Positions 17,286-24,057 of a stretch of DNA of 38,171 bases are shown in pieces. The stretch is taken from NCBI GenBank assembly GCA_029821735.1, contig JALGSU010000053.1, positions 1-38,171 on the forward strand, given 5' to 3'. This stretch comes from Candidatus Zipacnadia bacterium (GTDB lineage: Bacteria; Armatimonadota; Zipacnadia; Zipacnadales; UBA5352). How positions within the stretch are numbered: the stretch's first letter is position 1; the number at the start of each line of letters is the position of its first letter. The position numbers and the translations under genes are program-made. The notes under the pieces are model-generated. The model saw only the letters and a program-made list of their open reading frames with translations, searched no databases and was not told the origin of the DNA.

Positions 17286-17945
17286 TTAGCGATCCGTCGC
17301 ATCATTCTCTTGATCTGAGTATCCGTTGAACTGCTCGGGGGCCTCGGCGAGCAGGGATCTCTCAAGGCGTTGCAGTGCCTTGAACACACGTTGACGCACT
17401 GCTCCCTGCGAGATTCCCAGCGTGGTGGCGATCACGGGGCCTGTAAGCCCATCATGGAAGCGCAGCATGAGAACCAGGCGATCGCGGTCAGAGAGGTGAG
17501 AGAGGGCGGTCGCCACGAGGCGCTGGCTCTCGGCCTGGTCGAGGGACGTCCACGGGTCACTGGCGTCATCCGCCCGCAACAGTCGGTCCATCGAATCCGT
17601 CGAGGCTTCGGTGTCTCGGCCGGGGAGCGAACCAATCGGTATCTCGGTAAGTCTGTTGGCCCGCTTGGATTGCGCCATGAACCGTCGCGTGGCGATGGTC
17701 GTGAGATACGCAGCGAAGGGAGCGAGCGGCTCCCACTTGCGCAGTATTCGCTTCTTGTCCTCAAGCAGTTTCGCGACGAGATCCGCTTCCATGTCGTCGC
17801 AGTCGTCGGGGGTGGAGGCGAAGCGCCGCGCCAGCGACCGTATCAACGCGCGGTAGCGCTTGTGAATCGCGCAGAAGGCGGCATCGTTGCACGACGCTGC
17901 CAGTCGCACTAGCTCTGTTTCGTTGCGAGGGAGTCGCACTGACAT
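17286..17945 (-). CDS. ECF-type RNA polymerase sigma factor
   Basis: The start is ATG 17945 with GAGGG about 8 bases upstream; the longer open frame adds a Cys/Gly-rich tail unlike sigma factors. The product is 219 residues. Region 2 spans roughly 10-100, with AFCAIHKRYRALIRSLARRF, an acidic DDCDDMEADLVAKLL, and WEPLAPFAAYLTTIATRRFM for the -10 contact region. A long linker is rich in Ser/Asp. Region 4 (about 145-205) has LSDRDRLVLMLRFHDGLTG and the helix-turn-helix TLGISQGAVRQRVFKALQRL. The linker contains the run RLLRADDASDPW. It is first in an operon with a zinc-finger anti-sigma factor and a lectin-like membrane protein. Autoregulation is likely by family habit, but I cannot define the promoter with confidence. 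Confidence 0.93.
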   Translation of the reverse strand: MSVRLPRNETELVRLAASCNDAAFCAIHKRYRALIRSLARRFASTPDDCDDMEADLVAKLLEDKKRILRKWEPLAPFAAYLTTIATRRFMAQSKRANRLTEIPIGSLPGRDTEASTDSMDRLLRADDASDPWTSLDQAESQRLVATALSHLSDRDRLVLMLRFHDGLTGPVIATTLGISQGAVRQRVFKALQRLERSLLAEAPEQFNGYSDQENDATDR

Positions 17946-18065
17946 ATCTGTGTCCCTCAGGCGTGTGAACCCGCACTTACATTTCCCCGCTGCAAGTGAG
18001 GCAGCGATGCCCGGCACCTGTCCCCGCATTGCCTGGCGGACACGGAGCGGGAGGCGTCTGTATAC

Positions 18066-18087
18066 CCCAAATGCGCGGTCGTTTGGG
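18066..18087. promoter_or_regulatory. Inverted repeat CCCAAA-N10-TTTGGG upstream of the sigma operon
   Basis: CCCAAA (18066-18071) and TTTGGG (18082-18087) form a perfect 6-bp dyad about 120-145 bp upstream of the sigma gene start, with partial extension to TACCCCAAA/TTTGGGTA. It could be an operator. It lies in a 376-bp stretch (17946-18321) without a convincing gene. That stretch also contains a CATATTG direct repeat at 18144-18159 and the sulfatase terminator. Confidence 0.35.
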
Positions 18088-18143
18088 TAGAGACCTTCTT
18101 AAATGCGAGTTGCACTGAAGAATCTGTGGCGAGACGCTCATTG

Positions 18144-18159
18144 CATATTGAACATATTG
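18144..18159. promoter_or_regulatory. CATATTG direct repeat upstream of the sigma operon
   Basis: CATATTG occurs at 18144-18150 and 18153-18159. The same heptamer heads the CATATTGGGC pair upstream of the receiver gene at 13953-13982. AT-rich heptamers are uncommon in this GC-rich sequence, so a shared binding site is possible, but chance is not excluded. Confidence 0.25.
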
Positions 18160-18260
18160 CGCGTGTATCCAGAGTAGTCATTGAGATATCCTCGATATAG
18201 ACATCTACATGGCCCTAAGAGGCGGGCCATCCCCCGTAGTTCCTCGGCAAAGTATGGACA

Positions 18261-18294
18261 AAGAAAGAAGGCCGGACGCTCACTGCGCCCGGCC
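18261..18294 (-). terminator. Rho-independent terminator of the sulfatase operon
   Basis: On the minus strand GGCCGG pairs with CCGGCC (18289-18294 and 18270-18275) around a 13-nt loop that can pair partly. It is followed by TTCTTTCTTT. It lies 28 bases after the sulfatase stop, the right place for the end of the four-gene minus-strand run. Confidence 0.75.
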
Positions 18295-18321
18295 CTTACG
18301 AGGCAGATTGACCGCCTTCAC

Positions 18322-19713
18322 CTAGTCAAGCCAAGGGTTGGTCTGATCGCCGACCTCCGACCGCAGCCTGAGCAACTCCTCTTTAAGCTCCGCCACCGTC
18401 CCCGCGTAAGCCGGGTCGTCGTAGACGCTCTGCAGCTCCAGCGGGTCCGCCTCAAGGTCGAAGAGCTCCCAGTACCGTGGCCCCGGCTGATCTTCGTAGT
18501 AGTAGATCAGCTTGTATCGATCGGTGCGCACGCCGTAGTGCGCGTACACATCGTGCCCGCCGGCGCAGTGCATGAAGTAACGGTAGTAGAACGAGCTGCG
18601 CCAGTCCTGCGGGCTGTTGCCCCGCAGGTTCTCTCGGAAGCTCGCGCCCTGCATCTGGCGGGGCGTCTGCAGCCCTGCGTAGTCCAGCAGCGTCGGCCCG
18701 AAATCCACGTTGAGCACGATGTCCTCGTTCACGCTCCCCGCTTCGATCTCTTCGGGGTAACGCGCCAGGAAAGGCATTTGCAGTGACTCTTCGTACATAA
18801 AGCGCTTGTCATACCATCCATGATCGCCCAGGAAAAACCCCTGGTCCGAGGTGTAGATCACGATGGTGTTCTCAGTGAGTCCTTCCTCATCCAGGTAATC
18901 GAGCATGCGCCCGATATTGTCGTCGACTGAGACAATCACGCGGAGGTAGTCTTTGATGTAACACTGGTACTTCCAGCTCTTGAGTTCGACGGGGGAGAGC
19001 CCCGTAGGCGGCTCCCGGTGCTTCAGGTCCGCTGGCGTTAGGTCCCGGTCGATGCTCATTTTGGCGTAATGCGCTGCTGCCCCGTGCCCGGAGTGGTCGT
19101 CGTGGAAGCTCGCCGGTTCGGGGATGTCCACGTCGTCATACATGTGCACGTGCTTGTCATCCGGCTCCCACCGCCGATGGGGGGCCTTGTGGTGGGTCAG
19201 CATGCAGAAGGGACGGTTGCGGTCGCGCGCCTCCAACCAGTTCAGCGAGAAGTCAGTGATCAGGTCGGTCACATAGCCCTCGTGCTGCACGACCTCGCCC
19301 ATCCGGTGCATCACCGGATCATGATACAGTCCCTGCCCGGGCAGGATTTCCCAGTAGTCAAACCCGGTCGGGTAGTTGATTCCCTGGTGGCCAAGGTGCC
19401 ACTTGCCCACCATCGCCGTCTGGTAGCCGTCGGCCTGCAGCAGTTTCGGGAAAGTCATCTGCCGGCCGTCGAGGTCATCGTTGAGGTCAAAAACCCCGTT
19501 CAGGTGCGAGTATTTTCCCGTGATAATTGCGGCTCGGCTGGGCGCGCATATCGAGTTCGTGCAAAAGCAGTTGTCCAGTCGCATGCCCTCGTTGGCGATG
19601 CGATCCATCTGTGGCGTCTCATTGATCACGCTGCCGTAAGCGCCGATCGCGTGGGCCGCGTGGTCGTCGCTCATGATGTACAAGATATTTGGTCGCTTGC
19701 TCTCACTACTCAT
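18322..19713 (-). CDS. Sulfatase, Cys-type (formylglycine-dependent), cytoplasmic form
   Basis: ATG 19713 is chosen over GTG 19722, since GGGA sits at a usable distance from the ATG. The 463-residue product starts almost directly with KRPNILYIMSDDHA, which supplies the metal Asp16 and Asp17. It carries the sulfatase signature CAPSR with Cys56 as the residue converted to formylglycine, followed by TGKYSHLNG. YTSDQGFFLGDHGWYDKRFMYEE is the conserved second metal region, and the C-terminus has YRYFMHCAGGHDVYAHYGVRTDRYKLI. There is no signal peptide, so it would act on imported sulfated sugars unless exported unusually. No sulfatase-maturing enzyme gene is in the window. It is last in a run after the epimerase and BNR-like genes, 22 bp from the latter. 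The specific substrate is unknown. Confidence 0.95.
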   Translation of the reverse strand: MSSESKRPNILYIMSDDHAAHAIGAYGSVINETPQMDRIANEGMRLDNCFCTNSICAPSRAAIITGKYSHLNGVFDLNDDLDGRQMTFPKLLQADGYQTAMVGKWHLGHQGINYPTGFDYWEILPGQGLYHDPVMHRMGEVVQHEGYVTDLITDFSLNWLEARDRNRPFCMLTHHKAPHRRWEPDDKHVHMYDDVDIPEPASFHDDHSGHGAAAHYAKMSIDRDLTPADLKHREPPTGLSPVELKSWKYQCYIKDYLRVIVSVDDNIGRMLDYLDEEGLTENTIVIYTSDQGFFLGDHGWYDKRFMYEESLQMPFLARYPEEIEAGSVNEDIVLNVDFGPTLLDYAGLQTPRQMQGASFRENLRGNSPQDWRSSFYYRYFMHCAGGHDVYAHYGVRTDRYKLIYYYEDQPGPRYWELFDLEADPLELQSVYDDPAYAGTVAELKEELLRLRSEVGDQTNPWLD

Positions 19714-19734
19714 GCATTGCACATTCCCATCTGT

Positions 19735-21075
19735 TCAGCGTTCGCCCGGCGGCGTTGTCTCGGCTTTGATGCGGAAGAAATGCACATTTGCCGCGTTCGC
19801 GTTCTCCTCGGTAGGTACTGGCTCCGTGAAGGATCCGATGACATACCCGTCCTCGGTCACTTCCCGGCAGCCTCCAATCGAGTAAGTGCTGGCTAGCGGC
19901 TCGCTCACCGCGTAGTCCTGCCATGTCGTGCCGTTGTCCCGGCTGATCAGGCACCCTATGCTCTGGCCCGATGCCATGACGCAATACAGCGGTGCATCCG
20001 GTACGCTCGAGTTCGATGCCAGAAAGCCGCTCAGTCCCTGCAGCGCAATCGTCTCGCCGCCAAAACGTGGGAACACATCGATCTCGCGCTTTCCGGTGGC
20101 GACGTCATAGCGCACATAGTGCTGTTTGGGTGGCACGCTCTGTGCCATGTATATGAAGTGCGCTTTGCCGTTCTTGACCAGCACGTTAGACAGCCACGAA
20201 TGCACCTCGAAGTCTTCGTCCAGCGAGATGCGGTCGGCTGGCCCGCTGTCGTCGGCGACCACTGGAACAGTCAGCTTCTGTCCGGCCATCGTCTCCCACG
20301 TTTCGCCGCCGTCGCGCGAGAGCATGTGGTGAATGTCCCAATAGAGATACGCGTCGCGCTTGACCGTGGTCCACGCCGCGTGCAGCACATCGCCCTCCAT
20401 GCACAGCGATGGGTACTGCAGATACGCGTGCTCTCCCGCGCTGATAAGAAGCTGCGAACCCAGCACGGTGCCGTCGAGGTCGGTGGTGTGGAAAGTCCCG
20501 TTGTGCGCGAAGTGGTAGAGCCTGCCCCGTGTCTCGTCGCGAATCATGCAGAACTTTCCCGCTGCCCCACCTTCAAGAGTCGTGACCTGTGGGTTGCGGT
20601 ACTCGTCGGCGGCCAGGAAACGGTAGAGATAGGCGTTGCCATCGACGAAGTCCGGTCTGGCGAGGTAGACATTCCCGAGTTCGTCGCTCTCTATCACTGC
20701 CGGGTTGGTGGCGTCGGTGGACTCATACACGGTGCTGAACGTCTGGCCGCCGTCGGTGCTGCGCGACAGCCGCCACTGCTGCGCTGTGTACTCTTCGTTG
20801 CGCGATCGCAGGTGTGTCATGAAGATGCCGTTCGGGGTGCTGAGAACCTTCTGGTTGTGGCTCTGGAAGGTCGCGTAGGTCGTGGCATTGTCATCCACGC
20901 AGAAGAACTCCACGTTGACCAGCCCCTTGCCCGTGGAGCCTTGGCCAGCCGCGATGCCGCAGCACAAAACGGTCACGCACGTTGTTGCCCAAGTCAGAAG
21001 CCAAGCCAAGCGCTGGCGCACTTGTGGTCGCTGCAAGGTTCGAGGTCGGCTACTTCCTCGCGATGATGCCCTCAT
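19735..21075 (-). CDS. Secreted BNR/Asp-box (sialidase-like) protein
   Basis: The product is 446 residues. It has a basic N-terminus and a hydrophobic signal segment (RLAWLLTWATTCVTVLCCGIAAG). At least three Asp-box-like motifs are visible: STDGGQTF, SRDGGETW and SRDNGTTW. These mark a six-bladed beta-propeller of the sialidase superfamily. GLVNVEFFCVDDNATTYATF opens the propeller. I cannot confirm the full sialidase Arg triad and nucleophile Tyr, so sialidase activity is not claimed; many such proteins in glycan-degrading bacteria are binding or other hydrolase variants. The start overlaps the 3' end of the epimerase gene by 26 bp, indicating one transcript. The sulfatase gene follows by 22 bp. 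Confidence 0.85.
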   Translation of the reverse strand: MRASSRGSSRPRTLQRPQVRQRLAWLLTWATTCVTVLCCGIAAGQGSTGKGLVNVEFFCVDDNATTYATFQSHNQKVLSTPNGIFMTHLRSRNEEYTAQQWRLSRSTDGGQTFSTVYESTDATNPAVIESDELGNVYLARPDFVDGNAYLYRFLAADEYRNPQVTTLEGGAAGKFCMIRDETRGRLYHFAHNGTFHTTDLDGTVLGSQLLISAGEHAYLQYPSLCMEGDVLHAAWTTVKRDAYLYWDIHHMLSRDGGETWETMAGQKLTVPVVADDSGPADRISLDEDFEVHSWLSNVLVKNGKAHFIYMAQSVPPKQHYVRYDVATGKREIDVFPRFGGETIALQGLSGFLASNSSVPDAPLYCVMASGQSIGCLISRDNGTTWQDYAVSEPLASTYSIGGCREVTEDGYVIGSFTEPVPTEENANAANVHFFRIKAETTPPGER

Positions 21076-21988
21076 CGAATAGCCACTTCACGTTCTCCTC
21101 GATCGACATCTCGGGCGTCATCTTCGGGTCATAGCCCAGCTCGCGCTCGGCTTTGCCCATCGTGAAGCACATGTGCTCCTCGAAGATACGGATGCCGCGA
21201 ACGTTGACTTTGTTCTTCCAGCGCTTGATGATCTTCTCCGTAGGCATGTGCCTGACCTTGGCCTCGACGCCCATCGCGTCCGCCAGAACCTGCACGTAGT
21301 AGTCGTGCGTGATGCCGTAACGCGAGCCCGCATTGTAGACGCCCGTCTTGGCGGGTTGGTCCAGTGCCAGCACGAAGCAGTCGGCGATGTCGCGCACGTC
21401 CCCGAGATGGACCAGGCCGCGACCATCGTTCACGACCGTGATGCGTTTGCCGTCGAGGATGCGCTGGAACAGTTTTGGGTCGCGCGAGCCCCAGATATCG
21501 ATCGGTACTGCGCCCGGACCGATCACGCAGGTCGGATTGACGATCGTCAGTGGCAGCTCTCGCTCGGCGCACAGGGCCTCTGTTTCGTGTGCAGCCGCGC
21601 ACTTCCCATTGAAGCCACCATGTTCATCGTCGCGCGGGTCCACCGGGTGCTCCTCATCGCCCGGCACATACGATAGTGGCAGGTATATGCCCACCGATCC
21701 GCAGTGCACGTAGTGGGCAATGCGCCCGGTGAGATCCTCGATCACTGAGCGTGCTCTGCCCGCGTCCATGGCAACCATATGGACTGCCGCATCGAAGACG
21801 TTGCCCTCGATTGCGTCGAGGAGGGATCCTGGCTCGGTGATATCGCAGATGATTCTGGCCACGCCCGTCGGCAGTTCCCACGCGGTGCGCCCGCGGTTGG
21901 CTACCGTCACTTCATCTCCGCGGGCCGCGAGCCGCTCGACGACAGCACGGCCAAGATATCGTGTTCCTCCAACTACCAATACGCGCAT
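21050..21988 (-). CDS. NAD(P)-dependent epimerase/dehydratase (extended SDR)
   Basis: The product is 312 residues. The start has AAGGAG 8 bases upstream. The nucleotide-binding motif GGTRYLG is at residues 7-13, followed by VTVANRGRTAW. A CDIT segment matches the adenine-contact region and AVHMVAMD the NNAG-like strand. The active-site region reads GGFNGKCAAAHE, where an extended SDR normally has Tyr-x3-Lys; here Phe takes the Tyr place while Lys remains. VNPTCVIGPG and VHLGDVRDIADCFVLAL are typical downstream motifs. Substrates of the family are nucleotide sugars or related metabolites. The missing Tyr suggests altered catalysis or a binding role, unless the alignment is off. It lies 22 bp after the tandem-repeat gene and overlaps the BNR gene. 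Confidence 0.92.
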   Translation of the reverse strand: MRVLVVGGTRYLGRAVVERLAARGDEVTVANRGRTAWELPTGVARIICDITEPGSLLDAIEGNVFDAAVHMVAMDAGRARSVIEDLTGRIAHYVHCGSVGIYLPLSYVPGDEEHPVDPRDDEHGGFNGKCAAAHETEALCAERELPLTIVNPTCVIGPGAVPIDIWGSRDPKLFQRILDGKRITVVNDGRGLVHLGDVRDIADCFVLALDQPAKTGVYNAGSRYGITHDYYVQVLADAMGVEAKVRHMPTEKIIKRWKNKVNVRGIRIFEEHMCFTMGKAERELGYDPKMTPEMSIEENVKWLFDEGIIARK

Positions 21989-22010
21989 GACGCTGCTCCT
22001 TTGTCCCTAT

Positions 22011-22727
22011 TCAGGTCGCTTTTCGACCTGTCAGCCGGTCGATGATCTCGTCGAGCATCTCGATTTGTTTATGCTCACTGGTCTCCGGAAACTGCGAGCG
22101 GTCGCCATTCACCCACGTCTCCGCCGCGCGCCATCCATCATCCGTTGGCGTGAGGCGTACCATGAACACGCACTCACCGGTCCACGATCGGTGCAGACAC
22201 ACCCACTCGCCCTGCATGTACACGAACCAGTGGTCGTCGCCGCTTTCGGGAACCAGTCCTCTGAGGAGAGTCTCGTATTCGCCTTGGCTCAAGTGGCGCT
22301 CGTAGTGCAGGAGCCCCGTCTCCTGGGGCATCGGTTTGCACGGCCAGCTCTCTTTTGTCGCGGGGCCCGCGAGATGCGCGTTCTCCGCCAGCAGCAGCTC
22401 GAGTTGATCGTCCAACAGCTTCAAATCCGCGGCGAGCGTGTCGCAGCATTCGCCGAACTCGCGGCTCGCCCACGCCTCCCCGACCTGCCATGCGTCCCCG
22501 TCATGCTCGAGCAGGAGCCAGTATGTGTAGTGCGGTGTGTCAACATCACGCAGGTAGAGCCAACTCCCCTCCATGAAGACGTGCCAGTGATCGCTCGAAG
22601 CGGATGGGACGTGACCCCAGCGAAGGGCCTCTATCTCCTCGGGCTCAAACATGCGCTCATAGGGAAGAGCAGCCCGTGTCTGGGGCGCCTTGCCCCCCCT
22701 GCACGATTCTCGCTTCGCTTGCTGCAT
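22011..22727 (-). CDS. Tandem-duplicated uncharacterised protein with DHW-VYM-GxW / HRSWTG motifs
   Basis: The start is ATG 22727 with GGGGGA about 8 bases upstream. The 238-residue product has two copies of a roughly 70-residue unit, at about 21-90 and 140-209. Both share YER, a GxVP step, SDHWHVFMEGSWLYL versus DDHWFVYMQGEWVCL, and a closing WQVGEAWASRE versus WRAAETWVNGD. Only copy two has HRSWTGEC (179-186); copy one has RDVDTPHY there. A mostly helical, acidic linker joins them. No signal peptide or membrane helix is seen. I recall HRSWTG-type cores in uncharacterised bacterial proteins but cannot name the family or function. It is first in the minus-strand run with epimerase, BNR and sulfatase genes. 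Confidence 0.8.
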   Translation of the reverse strand: MQQAKRESCRGGKAPQTRAALPYERMFEPEEIEALRWGHVPSASSDHWHVFMEGSWLYLRDVDTPHYTYWLLLEHDGDAWQVGEAWASREFGECCDTLAADLKLLDDQLELLLAENAHLAGPATKESWPCKPMPQETGLLHYERHLSQGEYETLLRGLVPESGDDHWFVYMQGEWVCLHRSWTGECVFMVRLTPTDDGWRAAETWVNGDRSQFPETSEHKQIEMLDEIIDRLTGRKAT

Positions 22728-22955
22728 CTTCTGTGTCCCCCTTGACCCCCAAGTCAGCCAGCGATAAGAAGTTCGCCCGCCGGCCCCAATCTCCCTCCTT
22801 GGATTTGCAGCCAATTGAGTATTCTCGTGACGGGTTAACTCGAACAGTGCAGGTCAACCGGCTTTGTGGGGAGAAATGTCCTGTGCTGGACTATGATTAG
22901 TCAAGTAATGACGTGGCGTGACCTCAGGCCGATCGCGTCCAATGGAGTGAGGAAG

Positions 22956-23447
22956 ATGCAGAAGCGACGCACGGTCCCGATGCGCAGGCCGTCCTGGTCC
23001 TCGCACCCCGCCGTGGTGGTGTGCTCACTCGTGATCGCGTTGGCGTTGGCTTGGTGGCTAGTCTCGACTCGTACAGAGCCCCGCTATCAATTCAGTTGGT
23101 TCGCGTTTGCGTACGGCGTTGGCGTTGGCTTGCTCTCGCTGCTCTACTACGAGTGGGACTCGCGCTGCCATCTTGACTGGTATCTGTACATGCTTCTCGG
23201 CAAGCGCAGTCGGACCGACCCGAGTTGGCGCTGGCAGGACCTGGTAGCCTACTTCGGCCTCGTTGGCCTCATCGTCTGGGTCCCTCGGTTGGGTGCGGCT
23301 GACTGGCCCGTGCTAGCAGCGTGGATGGGAGTCAGCTTGGGCGTCCCGACGATGCTGCCCCGGTATATATGGGTATGGCGCGAAGCGTGGCGCGTCTACC
23401 GTGAGCGCACGGGCGCGACAAGAAACAGACAACGGCCCGGCGATTGA
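22956..23447 (+). CDS. Small hypothetical integral membrane protein
   Basis: ATG 22956 has GGAG 8 bases upstream. The 163-residue product has a basic N-terminus (MQKRRTVPMRR) and four probable membrane segments at about 18-37, 46-64, 94-110 and 114-133. A basic tail follows (WREAWRVYRERTGATRNRQR). The loop between segments two and three contains YEWDSRCHLDWYLYMLLGKRSRTDP, with several Trp and charged residues. I do not recognise the family. It is divergent from the tandem-repeat gene and convergent with the DUF1080-like gene, so it is transcribed alone. Its stop codon lies in the loop of a strong hairpin. Confidence 0.75.
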   Translation: MQKRRTVPMRRPSWSSHPAVVVCSLVIALALAWWLVSTRTEPRYQFSWFAFAYGVGVGLLSLLYYEWDSRCHLDWYLYMLLGKRSRTDPSWRWQDLVAYFGLVGLIVWVPRLGAADWPVLAAWMGVSLGVPTMLPRYIWVWREAWRVYRERTGATRNRQRPGD

Positions 23448-23464
23448 GGAGTCGCCAGGCCGTT
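23431..23464. terminator. Bidirectional terminator between convergent genes
   Basis: AACGGCC pairs with GGCCGTT (23431-23437 and 23458-23464), and the inner GGCGA pairs with TCGCC, around the loop TTGAGGAG. On the minus strand it is followed by GTCTGTTTCTTG, which is T-rich. The plus-strand gene's stop codon falls inside the loop. Confidence 0.75.
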
Positions 23465-23485
23465 ACGCTTGGTTGAGGCGATAGA

Positions 23486-24028
23486 CTACAGGCGAACTGC
23501 CCACACGTTGCGGAACGACACCGGGTTCCCGCCGTGATCTTGGAGCATCAGGGAGCCGGGCGTCCCCTCATCCACGTCCAGGTGGCCTCCAGTGGGGGCT
23601 GGAATCTCCACGTTGTTGTGGATGATCATCCCATTGTGCAGGACGGTGATGCGAGCGTTCTCAGCCTTGTTTCCGGCGTCGTCCACACGCGGCGCACGGA
23701 ATATGATGTCAAAGCTCTGCCAAGTCTCGCGCGCCTGCGCGACGGCCTGCAGCGGCGGCGCCAGGTTGTAGACCGCCCCGCACATCTTCGTGTCAGGCAG
23801 GTCCGGGTAATCGTGAGAGAGGACCTGGATCTCATACCGGCCCTGAAGATAGACGCCGGAATTCCCGGGGCCCTCGGACGGGATGAAGAACTCAACGTGG
23901 ATGTAGCAGTCCTCGAAGAGTTCATTCGTGATGATATTGCCCGTGGCGTTGCAGCTCAGGATGCCGTCCTCTATAACCCAGTCAAACAACACGATCGCGT
24001 TCGGGGATGGGGCCTCGTAGATGTCCAT
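23486..24028 (-). CDS. 3-keto-disaccharide hydrolase (DUF1080)-like protein, internally short
   Basis: The product is 180 residues. Characteristic segments are GNSGVYLQGRYEIQVLSHDY, CGAVYNLAPPLQAV, WQSFDIIFRAPRVDDAGNKA, ITVLHNGMIIHNNVEIP, and GSLMLQDHGGNPVSFRNVW, all typical of DUF1080 concanavalin-like domains. There is no signal peptide, so it would be cytoplasmic. After LFD the usual Gly-x-x-Leu-x-x-Trp strand and loop are missing, and the sequence jumps straight to WVIEDGILSC. That leaves it roughly 15-20 residues shorter than expected. It follows the rhamnose isomerase gene by 29 bp and is probably co-transcribed. This suggests a role in processing sugars entering that pathway, but the substrate is not determined. 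Confidence 0.88.
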   Translation of the reverse strand: MDIYEAPSPNAIVLFDWVIEDGILSCNATGNIITNELFEDCYIHVEFFIPSEGPGNSGVYLQGRYEIQVLSHDYPDLPDTKMCGAVYNLAPPLQAVAQARETWQSFDIIFRAPRVDDAGNKAENARITVLHNGMIIHNNVEIPAPTGGHLDVDEGTPGSLMLQDHGGNPVSFRNVWAVRL

Positions 24029-24057
24029 GACGTCGCCTCTCTCTGTCTGATATCGCT

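Noticed and set aside
17957..18181. 74-codon minus-strand open frame with CSIC and a GAGG upstream, just before the sigma gene
   Set aside because: Its codon third positions are unusually AT-rich at the start, the C-terminal half looks like random translation, and no family is recognised. A leader peptide is possible but not supported.
20119..21066. Long plus-strand open frame (about 315 codons)
   Set aside because: It is antisense to the Asp-box protein and lacks family features.
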